From Palsa-504 sp963767565 (GTDB lineage Bacteria > Actinomycetota > Actinomycetes > Streptosporangiales > Streptosporangiaceae): a DNA stretch of 64,000 nt. The notes beneath the pieces are model-generated. The model saw nothing but the letters and a program-made list of their open reading frames with translations, ran no database searches and was not told the DNA's origin. A program made the position numbers and the translations under genes. Position 1 is the first letter of the stretch. Every line of letters starts with the position of its first letter. Location of the stretch: the NCBI GenBank assembly GCA_963767565.1, contig CAVYEG010000019.1:1-64000 (forward strand). Reading direction: 5' to 3'. Positions 48,678 to 58,188 of this stretch are shown in pieces.

Positions 48678-50807
48678 TTACCCGGGGCGAACCGTAGAAC
48701 CAGCGACGGGGGGTCCGGCGACGGTCCTACCACGATAACGTGCGTCGCTACCCTGGCACGAGGCCGCAGCCAGGACCGCGATGCCCAGCGGCAGCACCAG
48801 GGGCAGCGCGGTGGCCGCCACGATGACCCCGGAGTCGTCGGCCAGCCAGCCGAGCACCGGCATCAGCCACAGCACCCACAGCACCGGGCGCAGCAGCGGC
48901 TCGGCGGCGAAGGCCCGCGGCACCGTCTTGACCGCGAACCAGGACGGGCGCCAGAGCAGCAGCCCGGTCCACACGACCACGATCGGGAGCACCGGGCTGA
49001 ACGCGCTGACCGACAGCGAGCCGAGGTTGGAGTTGATCTTCCGCAGCAGCAGCCCGCCCGCGTGACCGTGCAGCACGTCCCCGGCGAACGTGCCGATGTC
49101 GGACTTGCCGGTGGCCGGGACGAAGTAGCTGATCAGCGCGAAGACCGCGAACAGGACCAGCCCGCTGACCGCGACCAGGCCGATCCGGCGCCAGTTGAGC
49201 CTGACTCCGGCCACCGCGGCGGCCAGCAGCAGGAAGCAGGGCACCATGGCGATGGTGCCGCCCACCTTGCCGCCGAACCCGGGCCAGCCGGAGGCGAACA
49301 CCGCGAACAGCCCCACCACGGCCACCGCGACCAGGGCCCGGCGCCGGTCCGGCGGGTCGCGCCGCAGCGCCCGCAGGGCCAGCCAGGCCGCGCCGAACAG
49401 CCCGGTGACACCGTAGATGCCGAGCGCCTCGTTGCCGATGCCGTAGAACCGGCCCGCCTCGAGCACCGACAGCCCGAACGGCGTCTCCATCTGCAGCGCC
49501 GACCCGGTCATCACGTCCAGGCCCAGCACCAGCACCGTGAGCAGGCACACCACCCCGAGCGGCGCGAGCGGGTCCAGCCGCCGGGTGGCGAGCAGCGCGG
49601 CCCCGGCGATGACCGCGGTCAGCGCCACCGAGATCGCGTACAGCCCGGCCGCCGGGTGCGCGAACTGCCACCAGGGCACCACGTTGGCCAGGAAGGTGCT
49701 GACCGGCGCCGAGACGGCGAACACCCCGGCCAGCCGCCACCACCGGGCCCGCTGCCTGCGCTTGTCCTCGGCCGCGCCCCAGCAGGCCAGGCCGATGGCG
49801 GCCATCACCAGTGTGTCGGCCAGCGCGTAGGCCCAGAAGAACTCATCGTGGGTGGACCGCCAGACCTGCTCCGCGGTGTCCCGGCCGGCCAGGGACCGGA
49901 CCGCCGAGGCCAGGCTGCCCCGCGACCCGCTGGTCAGCTGGGCGCCGACGATGCCGGCCGGCGCGGTGCGGCCCAGCCAGCTCAGCACGGTCGGGGTCAG
50001 GTCGGTGAGCACGACCAGGCCCGGCTGCCGGGTGGAGCTGGCGTGCAGCAGGCCGGCCCGGTAGCCGGGCCCGTCGGCCAGGGTCAGCTGCAGGTGCGGG
50101 GGTTTGGTCACCGAGCCGGGCGCGGTGACGAGCAGCGTGGTCTCCGGCGGCAGGTCCGCCACGATGCGGGCGAGTTCGGCGTCGGCGGAGGCGAGCACGC
50201 CGGACCGTTCGGCATAAATTCCGAGGTCCACGACGGTCAGCGGGCAGCGGGACAGCACCGAAGCGGACAGGCCCGCGGCCGACGGCAGGTAGGAGGCGAC
50301 CTGGCCGGCCGGGTTGGCCAGGGCCAGCGCGGCACCCGGGCCGACGGCGGTGGCGCAGCTGGCGGCGCCGGCCAGCAGGCCCCAGTCGGGGTTGTTGTGG
50401 AACTGCTGGTTGTACGTCTCCAGCGCGGGCAGGGCGGGGACGGTGGCGCCGGACCCGGCGGGCTGCACGGCGGGGAGCGCGCCGCAGCCGGCGTTGGTGT
50501 GGTCGGACTGCGCGCGGGCGCCCGCGTTCAGCGTGAGCCAGCCGTCGGCCGGGCAGGTCAGCGGGAGCACGGCGTAGTCGACCAGGTTCGCGACCGAGCC
50601 CTGCCCCGCCAGCCGCCACAGCGTGGGCGTGCCGGCCTGCGACACGTCGCTCCAGCGCAGCCCGGACAGGCCCACGATGACGACGTGCCGAGCGGGCGCG
50701 GCGGCGCGGGGCTGCGCGCCGGCCGGGCGAGCGGCCGCGACGACGGCCAGGGCAGCGAGCAGGCAGGCCAGCAGGACCGCTCGCACCGCACCAGGCCGCA
50801 TGGTCAC
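48678..50807 (-). CDS. Conserved membrane protein with extracytoplasmic domain
   Basis: 709 residues. A signal peptide (AVLLACLLAALAVVAAARPAG) leads to a ~300-residue extracytoplasmic domain resembling the alkaline-phosphatase superfamily in its opening VVIVGLSGLRWSDVSQAGTP, though the metal ligands are not all evident. Ten or so membrane helices follow in the C-terminal half, with a loop carrying GRFYGIGNEALGIYGVTGL. Related proteins are conserved in actinomycetes with no assigned function. The gene lies between selD and the acyltransferase on the same strand. A phosphotransfer or polymer-related role is conceivable. Confidence 0.7.
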   Translation of the reverse strand: MTMRPGAVRAVLLACLLAALAVVAAARPAGAQPRAAAPARHVVIVGLSGLRWSDVSQAGTPTLWRLAGQGSVANLVDYAVLPLTCPADGWLTLNAGARAQSDHTNAGCGALPAVQPAGSGATVPALPALETYNQQFHNNPDWGLLAGAASCATAVGPGAALALANPAGQVASYLPSAAGLSASVLSRCPLTVVDLGIYAERSGVLASADAELARIVADLPPETTLLVTAPGSVTKPPHLQLTLADGPGYRAGLLHASSTRQPGLVVLTDLTPTVLSWLGRTAPAGIVGAQLTSGSRGSLASAVRSLAGRDTAEQVWRSTHDEFFWAYALADTLVMAAIGLACWGAAEDKRRQRARWWRLAGVFAVSAPVSTFLANVVPWWQFAHPAAGLYAISVALTAVIAGAALLATRRLDPLAPLGVVCLLTVLVLGLDVMTGSALQMETPFGLSVLEAGRFYGIGNEALGIYGVTGLFGAAWLALRALRRDPPDRRRALVAVAVVGLFAVFASGWPGFGGKVGGTIAMVPCFLLLAAAVAGVRLNWRRIGLVAVSGLVLFAVFALISYFVPATGKSDIGTFAGDVLHGHAGGLLLRKINSNLGSLSVSAFSPVLPIVVVWTGLLLWRPSWFAVKTVPRAFAAEPLLRPVLWVLWLMPVLGWLADDSGVIVAATALPLVLPLGIAVLAAASCQGSDARYRGRTVAGPPVAGSTVRPG

Positions 50808-50820
50808 CGAAACAGCCTAT

Positions 50821-51882
50821 TCAGAACGGTCCGTGGTGCACGTCGATGTGACCTGGTTCGCCCGCGGTGACGGCGCCGATACCGGCGGCGGGCAGGCCGC
50901 GGGACCGCAGGTCGTCGAGCAGGGCGGCCGCGGTCGCGGGCGGGGCGGCCAGCAGCAGGCCGCCCGAGGTCTGCGCGTCGAACAGCAGGGTGGCGAGCTC
51001 CCCGGGAATAGCGGGGTCGAGCGTGGTGTGCGGGGCTATCCGGGCCAGGTTGGCGCGGGTGCCGCCGGAGACGAAGCCGGCGGCGGCTAGTTCGGCGGCG
51101 GCGGGCAGCAGCGGGACCGCGGCGGCGTCGATCCGCGCGGCGACGCCGCTGGCGGCCAGCATCCGGTGCAGGTGGCCCAGCAGGCCGAAGCCGGTCACGT
51201 CGGTGGCCGCCCGCACGCCCGCGGCCAGCGCGGCCTGGCTGGCGGCCGCGTTGAGCAGGGTCATCGAGGCCACCGCGGCGGCCACCGCGGCCGGGTCGGG
51301 CGCGCCGCGCTTGAGCGCGGTGGCGATCACCCCGGTGCCGATGGCCTTGGTCAGGATCAGCTGATCGCCGGGGGCGGCGCGGTCGATGGTCATCAGCGCG
51401 GCCGGATCGGCCAGGCCGACGACGGCCAGGCCGTATTTCGGCACCGGGTCGTCGATGGTGTGCCCGCCCGCGACGAAGCAGCCGGCCTCGGCCGCCACCT
51501 GGGCGCCGCCGCGCAGCACCTGGCCCAGCAGGGCGATGTCCAGGCCGTCGCCGGGCCAGGCGGCCAGGTTGACCGCGAACAGCGGCCGGCCCCCCATGGC
51601 GTACACGTCAGACAGCGCGTTGGCGGCGGCGATCCGGCCCCAGTCCTGCGGGTCGTCCACGATCGGGGTGAAGAAGTCCGTGGTCAGCACCAGGGCACGT
51701 TCGTCGTCTAGGCGCAGCACGGCCGCGTCGTCGCCTTCGGCCGCGCCGACGAGCAGGTCGCCGGAGGCGGGTCCGACCGGGCCCATCGAGGCGAACAGCG
51801 CCTCGAGCTTGGCCAGCGGCAGCTTGCAGGCGCAGCCCGCGCCGGGCGACAGGGAAGTCAGCCGGGGGGCCTGGTCCGCCAT
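50821..51882 (-). CDS. selD: Selenophosphate synthase
   Basis: 353 residues from ATG 51882, the start that places the catalytic pair at C17/C19 with K20, as in E. coli SelD; the frame is open to 52047. The active-site segment is SPGAGCACKLP, with Cys instead of Sec. The ATP-binding Asp residues appear in GAAEGDDAAVLRLD and VLTTDFFTPIVDDP, and the AIR-synthase fold in ANALSDVYAMGG and FDAQTSGGLLLA. It makes selenophosphate from selenide and ATP. No selA, selB or selC is found beside it. Confidence 0.93.
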   Translation of the reverse strand: MADQAPRLTSLSPGAGCACKLPLAKLEALFASMGPVGPASGDLLVGAAEGDDAAVLRLDDERALVLTTDFFTPIVDDPQDWGRIAAANALSDVYAMGGRPLFAVNLAAWPGDGLDIALLGQVLRGGAQVAAEAGCFVAGGHTIDDPVPKYGLAVVGLADPAALMTIDRAAPGDQLILTKAIGTGVIATALKRGAPDPAAVAAAVASMTLLNAAASQAALAAGVRAATDVTGFGLLGHLHRMLAASGVAARIDAAAVPLLPAAAELAAAGFVSGGTRANLARIAPHTTLDPAIPGELATLLFDAQTSGGLLLAAPPATAAALLDDLRSRGLPAAGIGAVTAGEPGHIDVHHGPF

Positions 51883-52157
51883 CATGCTGGCCACTGTAGC
51901 CGCGCCGGCGGTTACCAGGCGGCGGCAGAGATCTGCGGGTTCCACGGGATCGGCGTGTACTTGCCGCCGCGCACGATCCCGGCGCTCTGCCCGGGGCCTG
52001 GGTCGTGCTGATGAAGCGCCTGGGATACACCCGCCGCGTTCACCCACCGCCGATGTGGGGTTAAGGACGGGTTTGGGTCATGATGTTGGTTTAAATCCCA
52101 AGGGACGCGGACATACGCACGAAGTGGCTCATTCCGGCCACTCCTGCGGAGGTCTTC
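51883..52157. other. Intergenic region between selD and ggt
   Basis: 275-base divergent gap. No gene, tRNA-Sec or SECIS-like structure is recognised. GGAGGT at 52148-52153 is the ribosome binding site of the following gene. No promoter can be named. Confidence 0.5.
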
Positions 52158-53996
52158 ATGCGTCGCTGGCCAGTGATTTCTGCCGCCTCAGCCCTTGCCG
52201 TGGTACTCCTGGCGCTGCCGTCCGGGGCCCGTGCCGCCGCGCCGCAGGCGCCGCCGGGACCCGCGAGCCCGGTGCAGGAACCCGTCGCGGTCGGCACCGG
52301 GGGCGCCGTCGCCTCCATGGACGCCGACGCGAGCCAGGCGGGCATCGATGTTCTCTCCCGCGGCGGCAACGCGATCGACGCCGCCGTGGCCACCGAAAGC
52401 GCCCTGGGCGTGACCATTCCGTTCGTGGCGGGCCCGGGCGGCGGTGGCTTCATGGTGATCTACCTGGCCAAGACCCACCAGGTGGTGACTATCGACGGCC
52501 GCGAGAACTGCCCGGCCGCGTGCACGCAGACCATGTTCATCGACCCGAAGACCGGGCAGCCGTACGGCTATGACTACGCATCGGACCAGCCGCTGTCCAC
52601 CGGCGTGCCCGCCATGGTGGCCACCTGGGCCAAGGCGGTGAGCCGGTACGGCCGCCACAGCTTGGCCGCCGACCTTCAGCCGGCCATCGGCGTGGCTGAG
52701 CGCGGGTTCCGCGTCAACGCCGACTTCGTCCAGCTCACCCAGTCCGACCTGCCCGAGCTGCAGGCCTACCCGGCCAGCCACTGGCTGCTGACGTCGTCTG
52801 GCCAGCCGCTGCCCGTGGGCCACCTGCTCCGCAATCCCGACCTGGCCAGGACCTACCGGCTGCTGGCCCGCTACGGCCCGTCCTACCTGTACGACGGGCC
52901 CCTCGGCCAGGCCATCGTCCAGGCCGACGACCATCCCGTGCTGACCCCCGGGCAGACCGTGGTCGCGTTGCCCGGCATCATGACCATGAGCGACCTGCGC
53001 TCCTACCAGGCCCTGGTCCAGCCCCCGACCCACATCCGCTACCGCGGCCTGGACATCTACAGCATGGCGCCGCCGTCGAGCAGCGGGTCCACCGTCGGCG
53101 AGATCCTGAACATCCTGAGCGGATACAACCTGTCCAGTGAGCCCAGGGCGACGGCCCTGTTCCACTACCTGGAGGCATCCCGGCTGGCCTACGCCGACCG
53201 CAACGCCTACGTGGGCGACCCCCGCTACGTCAGCGTGCCGCTGTCCGGGCTGCTCAGCCCGGCATTCGCGGCGACCAGGCGCTGCCTGATCGGTGACCAG
53301 GCACTCGTCTCACCGGTCGCCCCTGGCGACCCGTACCCGCCGTTCACGGGCTGCCCGAGCCCGACCGCGGCCCAGCCGTCCGCCGAAGGCGGCCACACCA
53401 ACAACATCGTCACCGTTGACAAGTGGGGCAACATCGTCGCCTACACCAACACGATCAACTTCTTCGGCGGCAGCGGCCAGACCGTGCCCGGTTACGGATT
53501 CCTGCTCAACAACGAGATGACCGACTTCGACTTCGCCCCGCCCTCGTCCGGGCCCCCCGATCCGAACCTGCCCGCCGGCGGCAAGCAGCCGCGGTCCAGC
53601 ATGGGGCCGGTCATCGCGTTCGCCGGCGGGCAGCCGGTATTCAGCGTCGGCGCGGCCGGCGGATCTACGATCATCGAGACGATCGCGCAGATCATCATGA
53701 ACCACGTCGACTTCGGCATGTCCCTGCCCGACGCGCTCGCCGCCCCGCGGGTGGCGCAAACCAACTCGGCCACCTCCCTGGCCGAACCCGACTTCTACAA
53801 CAGCACCCTGGCCCAGCAGCTGACCAGCCAGTTCGGCGAGAAGTTCACCCTGGCCACCGGGCCGATCCTGCCTCTGGACAACTACCCGGGCGACGCGACC
53901 GCGCTGCAGATCCTCGGCCACGGCCTGCTCGAGGCGATCGCCGAGCCCGTCCGCCTCGGCGGCGGCAGCGCCCTGGTCGTGCACCCCTCGCAGTAA
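52158..53996 (+). CDS. ggt: Gamma-glutamyltransferase
   Basis: 612-residue secreted gamma-glutamyltranspeptidase (Ntn hydrolase). ATG 52158 follows GGAGGT. The N-terminal signal peptide is MRRWPVISAASALAVVLLAL with an AxA site near residue 27. The large subunit contains SRGGNAIDAAVATESALGVT and GPGGGGFMVIYL. Autocleavage should occur before Thr414 in EGGHTNNIVTVD, exposing the nucleophile of the small subunit; PRSSMGPVIAFAGGQPVFS follows. It hydrolyses or transpeptidates gamma-glutamyl compounds such as glutathione outside the cell. Actinomycetes mainly use mycothiol, so another gamma-glutamyl substrate is possible. Confidence 0.92.
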   Translation: MRRWPVISAASALAVVLLALPSGARAAAPQAPPGPASPVQEPVAVGTGGAVASMDADASQAGIDVLSRGGNAIDAAVATESALGVTIPFVAGPGGGGFMVIYLAKTHQVVTIDGRENCPAACTQTMFIDPKTGQPYGYDYASDQPLSTGVPAMVATWAKAVSRYGRHSLAADLQPAIGVAERGFRVNADFVQLTQSDLPELQAYPASHWLLTSSGQPLPVGHLLRNPDLARTYRLLARYGPSYLYDGPLGQAIVQADDHPVLTPGQTVVALPGIMTMSDLRSYQALVQPPTHIRYRGLDIYSMAPPSSSGSTVGEILNILSGYNLSSEPRATALFHYLEASRLAYADRNAYVGDPRYVSVPLSGLLSPAFAATRRCLIGDQALVSPVAPGDPYPPFTGCPSPTAAQPSAEGGHTNNIVTVDKWGNIVAYTNTINFFGGSGQTVPGYGFLLNNEMTDFDFAPPSSGPPDPNLPAGGKQPRSSMGPVIAFAGGQPVFSVGAAGGSTIIETIAQIIMNHVDFGMSLPDALAAPRVAQTNSATSLAEPDFYNSTLAQQLTSQFGEKFTLATGPILPLDNYPGDATALQILGHGLLEAIAEPVRLGGGSALVVHPSQ

Positions 53997-54015
53997 GTAG
54001 GCGTCCGCCGGGTTC

Positions 54016-55050
54016 CTAGAGCTCTTTAGCGTAGTCCTGGTAATGGCGGCTGATCCGCTCGCTGGTGCCGTAGTAGGCGTGCCGGCTCATATCCGCGCTG
54101 AACCGGCTGGCCGGCGGCGTGCGGCCGAGGGCCTCGGCCATCGCGCGGACGTGGTGGGGTGCGCAGCCACAGCAGATGCCGAAGTAGTTGACGCCGAGCG
54201 CAGCCGCCGCCGTCGTGAACGCGCCGACCTCGTAGCGGTTGGCTAGGAACCGGTCGAGTGCGGTCGGGAAGGGCCGCCCCTCCGGGATCAGGTCGCAATC
54301 TGGGTCGGTGAGCGACTGGAAGGTCGGCTCGGCCTCTGTCGTGCGGTACGGCACCGGCAAGGCGGCGATGTAGCCGTCGCAGGCCGCCCGGATCTCACCG
54401 AGCAGCGGCAGCATGGTGGCGAGCCCGCGGATGCAGTTCAGCCCGACCACATCGGCGCCGGCGTCTTGCAGGCGACGGCATGCCTCGCCGATCGGCTCGC
54501 CGCCGCGGACGACGGGCTGGCGATGAATAGTGAGGGTGACCACCGCATCGAGGCCGTGCGCCTTGATTGCTTCCAGCGCGAGCAGTGCCTCGCCGGGATA
54601 GTCGATGGTCTCGGCGATCACGAAGTCGACGCCAGCCTCGGCGGCCCACCCGACCTGCTCGGTGAACATGTCGCGGACGACCTTATGCGTCGCGGGGTCG
54701 TCCGGCTCATAGACATTGGTGTTGCAGATATTGCCGGCCACCAGGGAGTCGTGCTCGGCGCCGACCTCCTTGGCGATCCGCAGCGCCTGCCGGTTCAGCG
54801 GCTCGAGGTCGCCCTCGCGGCCGATCACCGCCAGCTTCTCGCGGTGGGCGTAGTAGGTGAATGCCTCAACCACGTCCGATCCGGCATGCACGAATTCCCG
54901 GTGCAGCCCGGCTACCATCTCGGGCTCCTCGAGCACCACCTCTGGTACGAACGCCCCGGCCTGCAGGTAGCCGCGGCGTTCAAACTCGAACAAGTACCCC
55001 TCGGCGCAGATCACCGGTCCGGCGGCGAGCCGATCAAGAAGCCTGCCCAT
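54016..55050 (-). CDS. Betaine-homocysteine S-methyltransferase-like protein
   Basis: 344-residue zinc-dependent homocysteine methyltransferase-family (BHMT-like) protein. ATG 55050 follows TTGGAGGTG. Zinc ligands are visible as Cys in VVGLNCIRGLA and the vicinal pair in YFGICCGCAPHH. The N-terminus CAEGYLFEFERRGYLQAGAF and the FVIAETIDYPGEALLALEAI barrel strands match the family. It diverges from a dimethylglycine/sarcosine dehydrogenase, so glycine betaine is the likely methyl donor, giving dimethylglycine for the next enzyme. The long upstream extension of this frame is antisense to the neighbour and not coding. Confidence 0.85.
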   Translation of the reverse strand: MGRLLDRLAAGPVICAEGYLFEFERRGYLQAGAFVPEVVLEEPEMVAGLHREFVHAGSDVVEAFTYYAHREKLAVIGREGDLEPLNRQALRIAKEVGAEHDSLVAGNICNTNVYEPDDPATHKVVRDMFTEQVGWAAEAGVDFVIAETIDYPGEALLALEAIKAHGLDAVVTLTIHRQPVVRGGEPIGEACRRLQDAGADVVGLNCIRGLATMLPLLGEIRAACDGYIAALPVPYRTTEAEPTFQSLTDPDCDLIPEGRPFPTALDRFLANRYEVGAFTTAAAALGVNYFGICCGCAPHHVRAMAEALGRTPPASRFSADMSRHAYYGTSERISRHYQDYAKEL

Positions 55051-55070
55051 GCACGACACCTCCAAGGTCC

Positions 55071-55098
55071 TATAGTCGGAACGCCTATATTTGGAACG
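55071..55098. promoter_or_regulatory. Candidate operator between the methyltransferase and dehydrogenase genes
   Basis: TATAGTCGGAACG (55071-55083) and TATATTTGGAACG (55086-55098) are direct repeats 15 bases apart in the 84-bp divergent gap. ACGACTG after the second copy makes a partial inverted match to AGTCGG of the first. It is a plausible binding site for the TetR protein encoded at the end of the operon; direct evidence is lacking. Confidence 0.4.
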
Positions 55099-55134
55099 AC
55101 TGTACCGGGAAAAGCTAGACGTAGGGATGCCTCG

Positions 55135-57564
55135 ATGAAATCTTCCGCGCAGGTGGTCGTCATCGGCGGTGGTGTGGTCGGCGCCTCGGTCCTGTACCAC
55201 CTCACCGAGCTGGGCTGGACGGATGTCGTGCTCGTCGAGCGCAAGGAGCTCACCGCCGGCTCGACCTGGCACGCGGCGGGCGGCATGCACACGCTCAACG
55301 GCGACCCTAACGTCGCGAAGCTGCAGCAGTACACGGTCGGGTTGTACCGGGAGATCGAGCAGCGCTCCGGCCAGAACTGCTCCATCCACATGAATGGCGG
55401 GCTGACGCTGGCCGGCGACCGGGAGCGGATGGACTGGCTGCGGATGGCCCAGGCCCGCGGCCGTTACCTCGGCATGGACATGGAGATCATCTCGGCGGCC
55501 GAGGCCAAGCGGATGTTCCCGCTGCTGGAGGAGCAGTACTTCATCGGTGCGCTCTTCGACCGGGCCGAGGGTCACGTCGACCCGGCCGGGGTCACCCGGG
55601 CCTACGCCGGCTGCGCGCGGCAGGCCGGCGCCGAGATCTACCAGCACACCTGGGTGAGCGACCTTCGCCAGCGCCCCGACGGCACGTGGGACGTCAGCAC
55701 CGACTCCGGCCAGATCCACGCCGAGCACATCGTCAACGCCGGCGGGCTGTGGGCCCGTGAGGTCGGCCGGATGATCGGCCTGGAACTGCCCGTGCTCGCG
55801 ATGGAGCACATGTACTTGATCACCGAAGACATGACCGAGGTGGCCGAGTACCAGGCGGCCACCGGACATGACTTGCCGATGGCTATGGACTTCGACGGTG
55901 AGCTCTACATCCGCCAGGAAGGCGGCGGGATGCTGCTCGGCACGTACGAGCAGGCGTGCGTGCCCTGGTCGCCCCGCGAGACGCCATGGACCTTCGACCA
56001 GCAGTTGCTGGCCCCCGATCTCGACCGGATCGCCCCGTCGCTGGAGATCGCGTTCAAGCATTACCCGGCGCTGGCGGGCGCGGGGATCAAGACGGTGATC
56101 AACGGGCCGTTCACCTTCGCACCGGACGGCAATCCGCTGGTCGGCCCGGTCCCCGGCGTACGCAACTGCTGGGTGGCCTGCGCGGTGATGGCCGGCTTTT
56201 CGCAGGGCGGCGGGGTCGGCCTCACCCTGGCGCACTGGATGGTCGACGGCGATCCGGGCGAAGACATCTGGGCCATGGACGCGGCCCGCTTCGGCAACTG
56301 GGCGAGCCTCGCCTACACCAACGCCAAGGTGCGGGAGAACTACAGCCGCCGGTTCCGCATCACCTTCCCCAACGAGGAGCTCCCGGCCGGCCGGCCGCTG
56401 CATACCACGCCTGTCTATGACCGGCTCACCGCCCACAACGCGGTCTGGGGGGCAAGCTTCGGGCTCGAGCATCCCCTGTGGTTCCAGCGGCCGGGGGCCG
56501 AGCCGCGCGAGGACGTGACGTTCCGCCGCTCCAACGCCTTCCCGGTGGTCGCTGAAGAATGCACCACAGTGCGCGAACGCGTCGGGCTCACCGAGTGCTC
56601 CAACTTCGCCAAGTACCGCGTGACCGGCGCCGGCAGCGCCGACTGGCTGCAGCGGCTGTTCACCAACCGGCTGCCGCGACCCGGCCGGATCAACCTCACC
56701 GCCGCCCTGGATCCCAGCGGTCACATCGTCGGGGAGTTCTCCGTGGCCCGGATCGGTACCGACGACTTCTTCCTGTTCGGCTCGCAGATCGCCGAAGCGC
56801 ATCACACGCGCTGGTTCGGTGACCACCTCGCCGATGGTGTCCGGTTCGACGTGCTGGCCTTGTCCCTGGTGGGCCTCTCGCTGGCCGGCCCGGGCGCCCG
56901 CGACGTGCTGCAATCGGTCACCGGCACCTGTCTCGCCACCGAGAATTACCCGTTCATGACGTTCCGCCGGATCGACGTGGGGATGATCCCCGCTTACGTC
57001 GGCCGGATGACCTACACCGGGGATCTGGGCTACGAGATCTGGGTCGCACCGGAATACCAGCGAGCCCTGTTCGATCTGCTCTGGCAGGCGGGGCAGCCGT
57101 ACGGCATCGGCCTGTTCGGGTTCCGGGCGCTGATGTCGCTGCGCATGGAGAAGATGTTCGGCACCTGGGCGCGCGAGTACCGCCCGATCTACACGCCGGT
57201 GCAGGCGCGAATGCACCGATCGCTCAAACTCGATCACGACTTCATCGGCCGCGCCGCGGTGGAGGCGGAGATGGCACGCGGCCCGGCCCGGACGCTCGGC
57301 TACTTCGACATCACCCCCGATCCGGCGGAACCGGCCGACGTCGTCGGCGACGAGCCGATCTGGCACGACGGGGCGGTGGTGGGCTGGGTGACGTCCGGCG
57401 CCTATGCGCACTACAGCCGCCGCTCGCTGGCGTTCGGCTACGTGCCGAGCGAGCTCGCGGTGCCCGGCGCGATGTTCGAGGCGGAGATCATCGGCCAGCG
57501 CCGCCCGGCGAGACTGCTCGCCGAACCGGTGCTCGACCCGGCGGGCCGGCGGATGCGAGCTTGA
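55135..57564 (+). CDS. Dimethylglycine/sarcosine dehydrogenase, FAD and GcvT domains
   Basis: 809 residues from ATG 55135; the frame is open far upstream but that part is antisense to the methyltransferase. The N-terminal FAD-binding DAO domain has VVVIGGGVVGASVLYHL near 5-21 and the ELTAGSTWHAAGGMHTLNG segment, where His is the FAD attachment site in mammalian homologues. The C-terminal GcvT-type folate domain (about 430-800) contains FSVARIGTDDFFLFGSQ and VGRMTYTGDLGYEIWV. It demethylates dimethylglycine or sarcosine, passing the one-carbon unit to tetrahydrofolate. Together with the divergent BHMT-like gene it forms a betaine-degradation pair. Confidence 0.88.
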   Translation: MKSSAQVVVIGGGVVGASVLYHLTELGWTDVVLVERKELTAGSTWHAAGGMHTLNGDPNVAKLQQYTVGLYREIEQRSGQNCSIHMNGGLTLAGDRERMDWLRMAQARGRYLGMDMEIISAAEAKRMFPLLEEQYFIGALFDRAEGHVDPAGVTRAYAGCARQAGAEIYQHTWVSDLRQRPDGTWDVSTDSGQIHAEHIVNAGGLWAREVGRMIGLELPVLAMEHMYLITEDMTEVAEYQAATGHDLPMAMDFDGELYIRQEGGGMLLGTYEQACVPWSPRETPWTFDQQLLAPDLDRIAPSLEIAFKHYPALAGAGIKTVINGPFTFAPDGNPLVGPVPGVRNCWVACAVMAGFSQGGGVGLTLAHWMVDGDPGEDIWAMDAARFGNWASLAYTNAKVRENYSRRFRITFPNEELPAGRPLHTTPVYDRLTAHNAVWGASFGLEHPLWFQRPGAEPREDVTFRRSNAFPVVAEECTTVRERVGLTECSNFAKYRVTGAGSADWLQRLFTNRLPRPGRINLTAALDPSGHIVGEFSVARIGTDDFFLFGSQIAEAHHTRWFGDHLADGVRFDVLALSLVGLSLAGPGARDVLQSVTGTCLATENYPFMTFRRIDVGMIPAYVGRMTYTGDLGYEIWVAPEYQRALFDLLWQAGQPYGIGLFGFRALMSLRMEKMFGTWAREYRPIYTPVQARMHRSLKLDHDFIGRAAVEAEMARGPARTLGYFDITPDPAEPADVVGDEPIWHDGAVVGWVTSGAYAHYSRRSLAFGYVPSELAVPGAMFEAEIIGQRRPARLLAEPVLDPAGRRMRA

Positions 57565-57577
57565 CGGGACGAAACTG

Positions 57578-58174
57578 ATGGGACGCCATCCTGACCCCGA
57601 ACGACGGGCCGAGCTGCTGGACGAGGTGGTCCGCTACCTCGGCCGGCACGGCATCGCCGGAGTGTCGCTGCGGCCGGTGGCCCGCGCGCTTGGGGTGTCG
57701 GTCAACGCGCTGGTGCATCACTTCGGCAGCAAGGACGACCTGGTGGTCGCCGCGTTGCGGCGGGCCGCTGAGATTCAGCGGGCAGTCGAAGCGCGGTGGC
57801 GGCGGCAGGTACCTCGCCTGTCCACGGCGGAGCTGCAGCGGCGCTGGTGGCGGTGGATCAACCGCAGCCCGGAGCACTTGGCGCTGGTGCGACTCGGCCT
57901 CGAAGCCGCCACGCTGGACGCCACGGTCAGCGGCCTGCCCGGTGATGTGCGGGCCGAGCAGATCTCGTTCTGGCGCGAGGGCATCGCCGACGGCCTGATC
58001 GCTGACGGCATCAGGCCCGAGGACGCCGAACGGGAGGCGTCGCTGGTCAAGGCGACGTTCACCGGCCTGGTGCTTGACCTGCTGGCCACCGGTCACCGCC
58101 AGCGGCTCACCGACGCGCTCGAATGCACCCTCAGCCGCCTCGACGACCTGAGTCGGACGGCCCCGTCAGGGTAA
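57578..58174 (+). CDS. TetR-family regulator
   Basis: 198-residue TetR regulator. The N-terminal helix-turn-helix is at about 15-55 (GIAGVSLRPVARALGVSVNA, LVHHFGSKDDLVVAAL). A variable ligand-binding helical domain follows. ATG 57578 starts 13 bases after the dehydrogenase stop, so it is co-transcribed with it and probably controls the betaine/dimethylglycine genes. Its ligand is not known. The stop lies 14 bases from the convergent FGGY kinase gene. Confidence 0.88.
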   Translation: MGRHPDPERRAELLDEVVRYLGRHGIAGVSLRPVARALGVSVNALVHHFGSKDDLVVAALRRAAEIQRAVEARWRRQVPRLSTAELQRRWWRWINRSPEHLALVRLGLEAATLDATVSGLPGDVRAEQISFWREGIADGLIADGIRPEDAEREASLVKATFTGLVLDLLATGHRQRLTDALECTLSRLDDLSRTAPSG

Positions 58175-58188
58175 TCACGACGGCACGG

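Noticed and set aside
51883..52157. Selenocysteine tRNA next to selD
   Set aside because: No long acceptor/extra arm or TCA anticodon stem can be folded on either strand.
54466..55134. Upstream extension of the dehydrogenase frame giving 1032 residues
   Set aside because: The extension is antisense to the methyltransferase; ATG 55135 gives the standard FAD-domain start.
55051..57411. Upstream extension of the methyltransferase frame giving an apparent 1131-residue protein
   Set aside because: The extension is antisense to the dehydrogenase, has shadow composition (Arg, Val, Gly, His, Gln), and a good ribosome binding site precedes ATG 55050.
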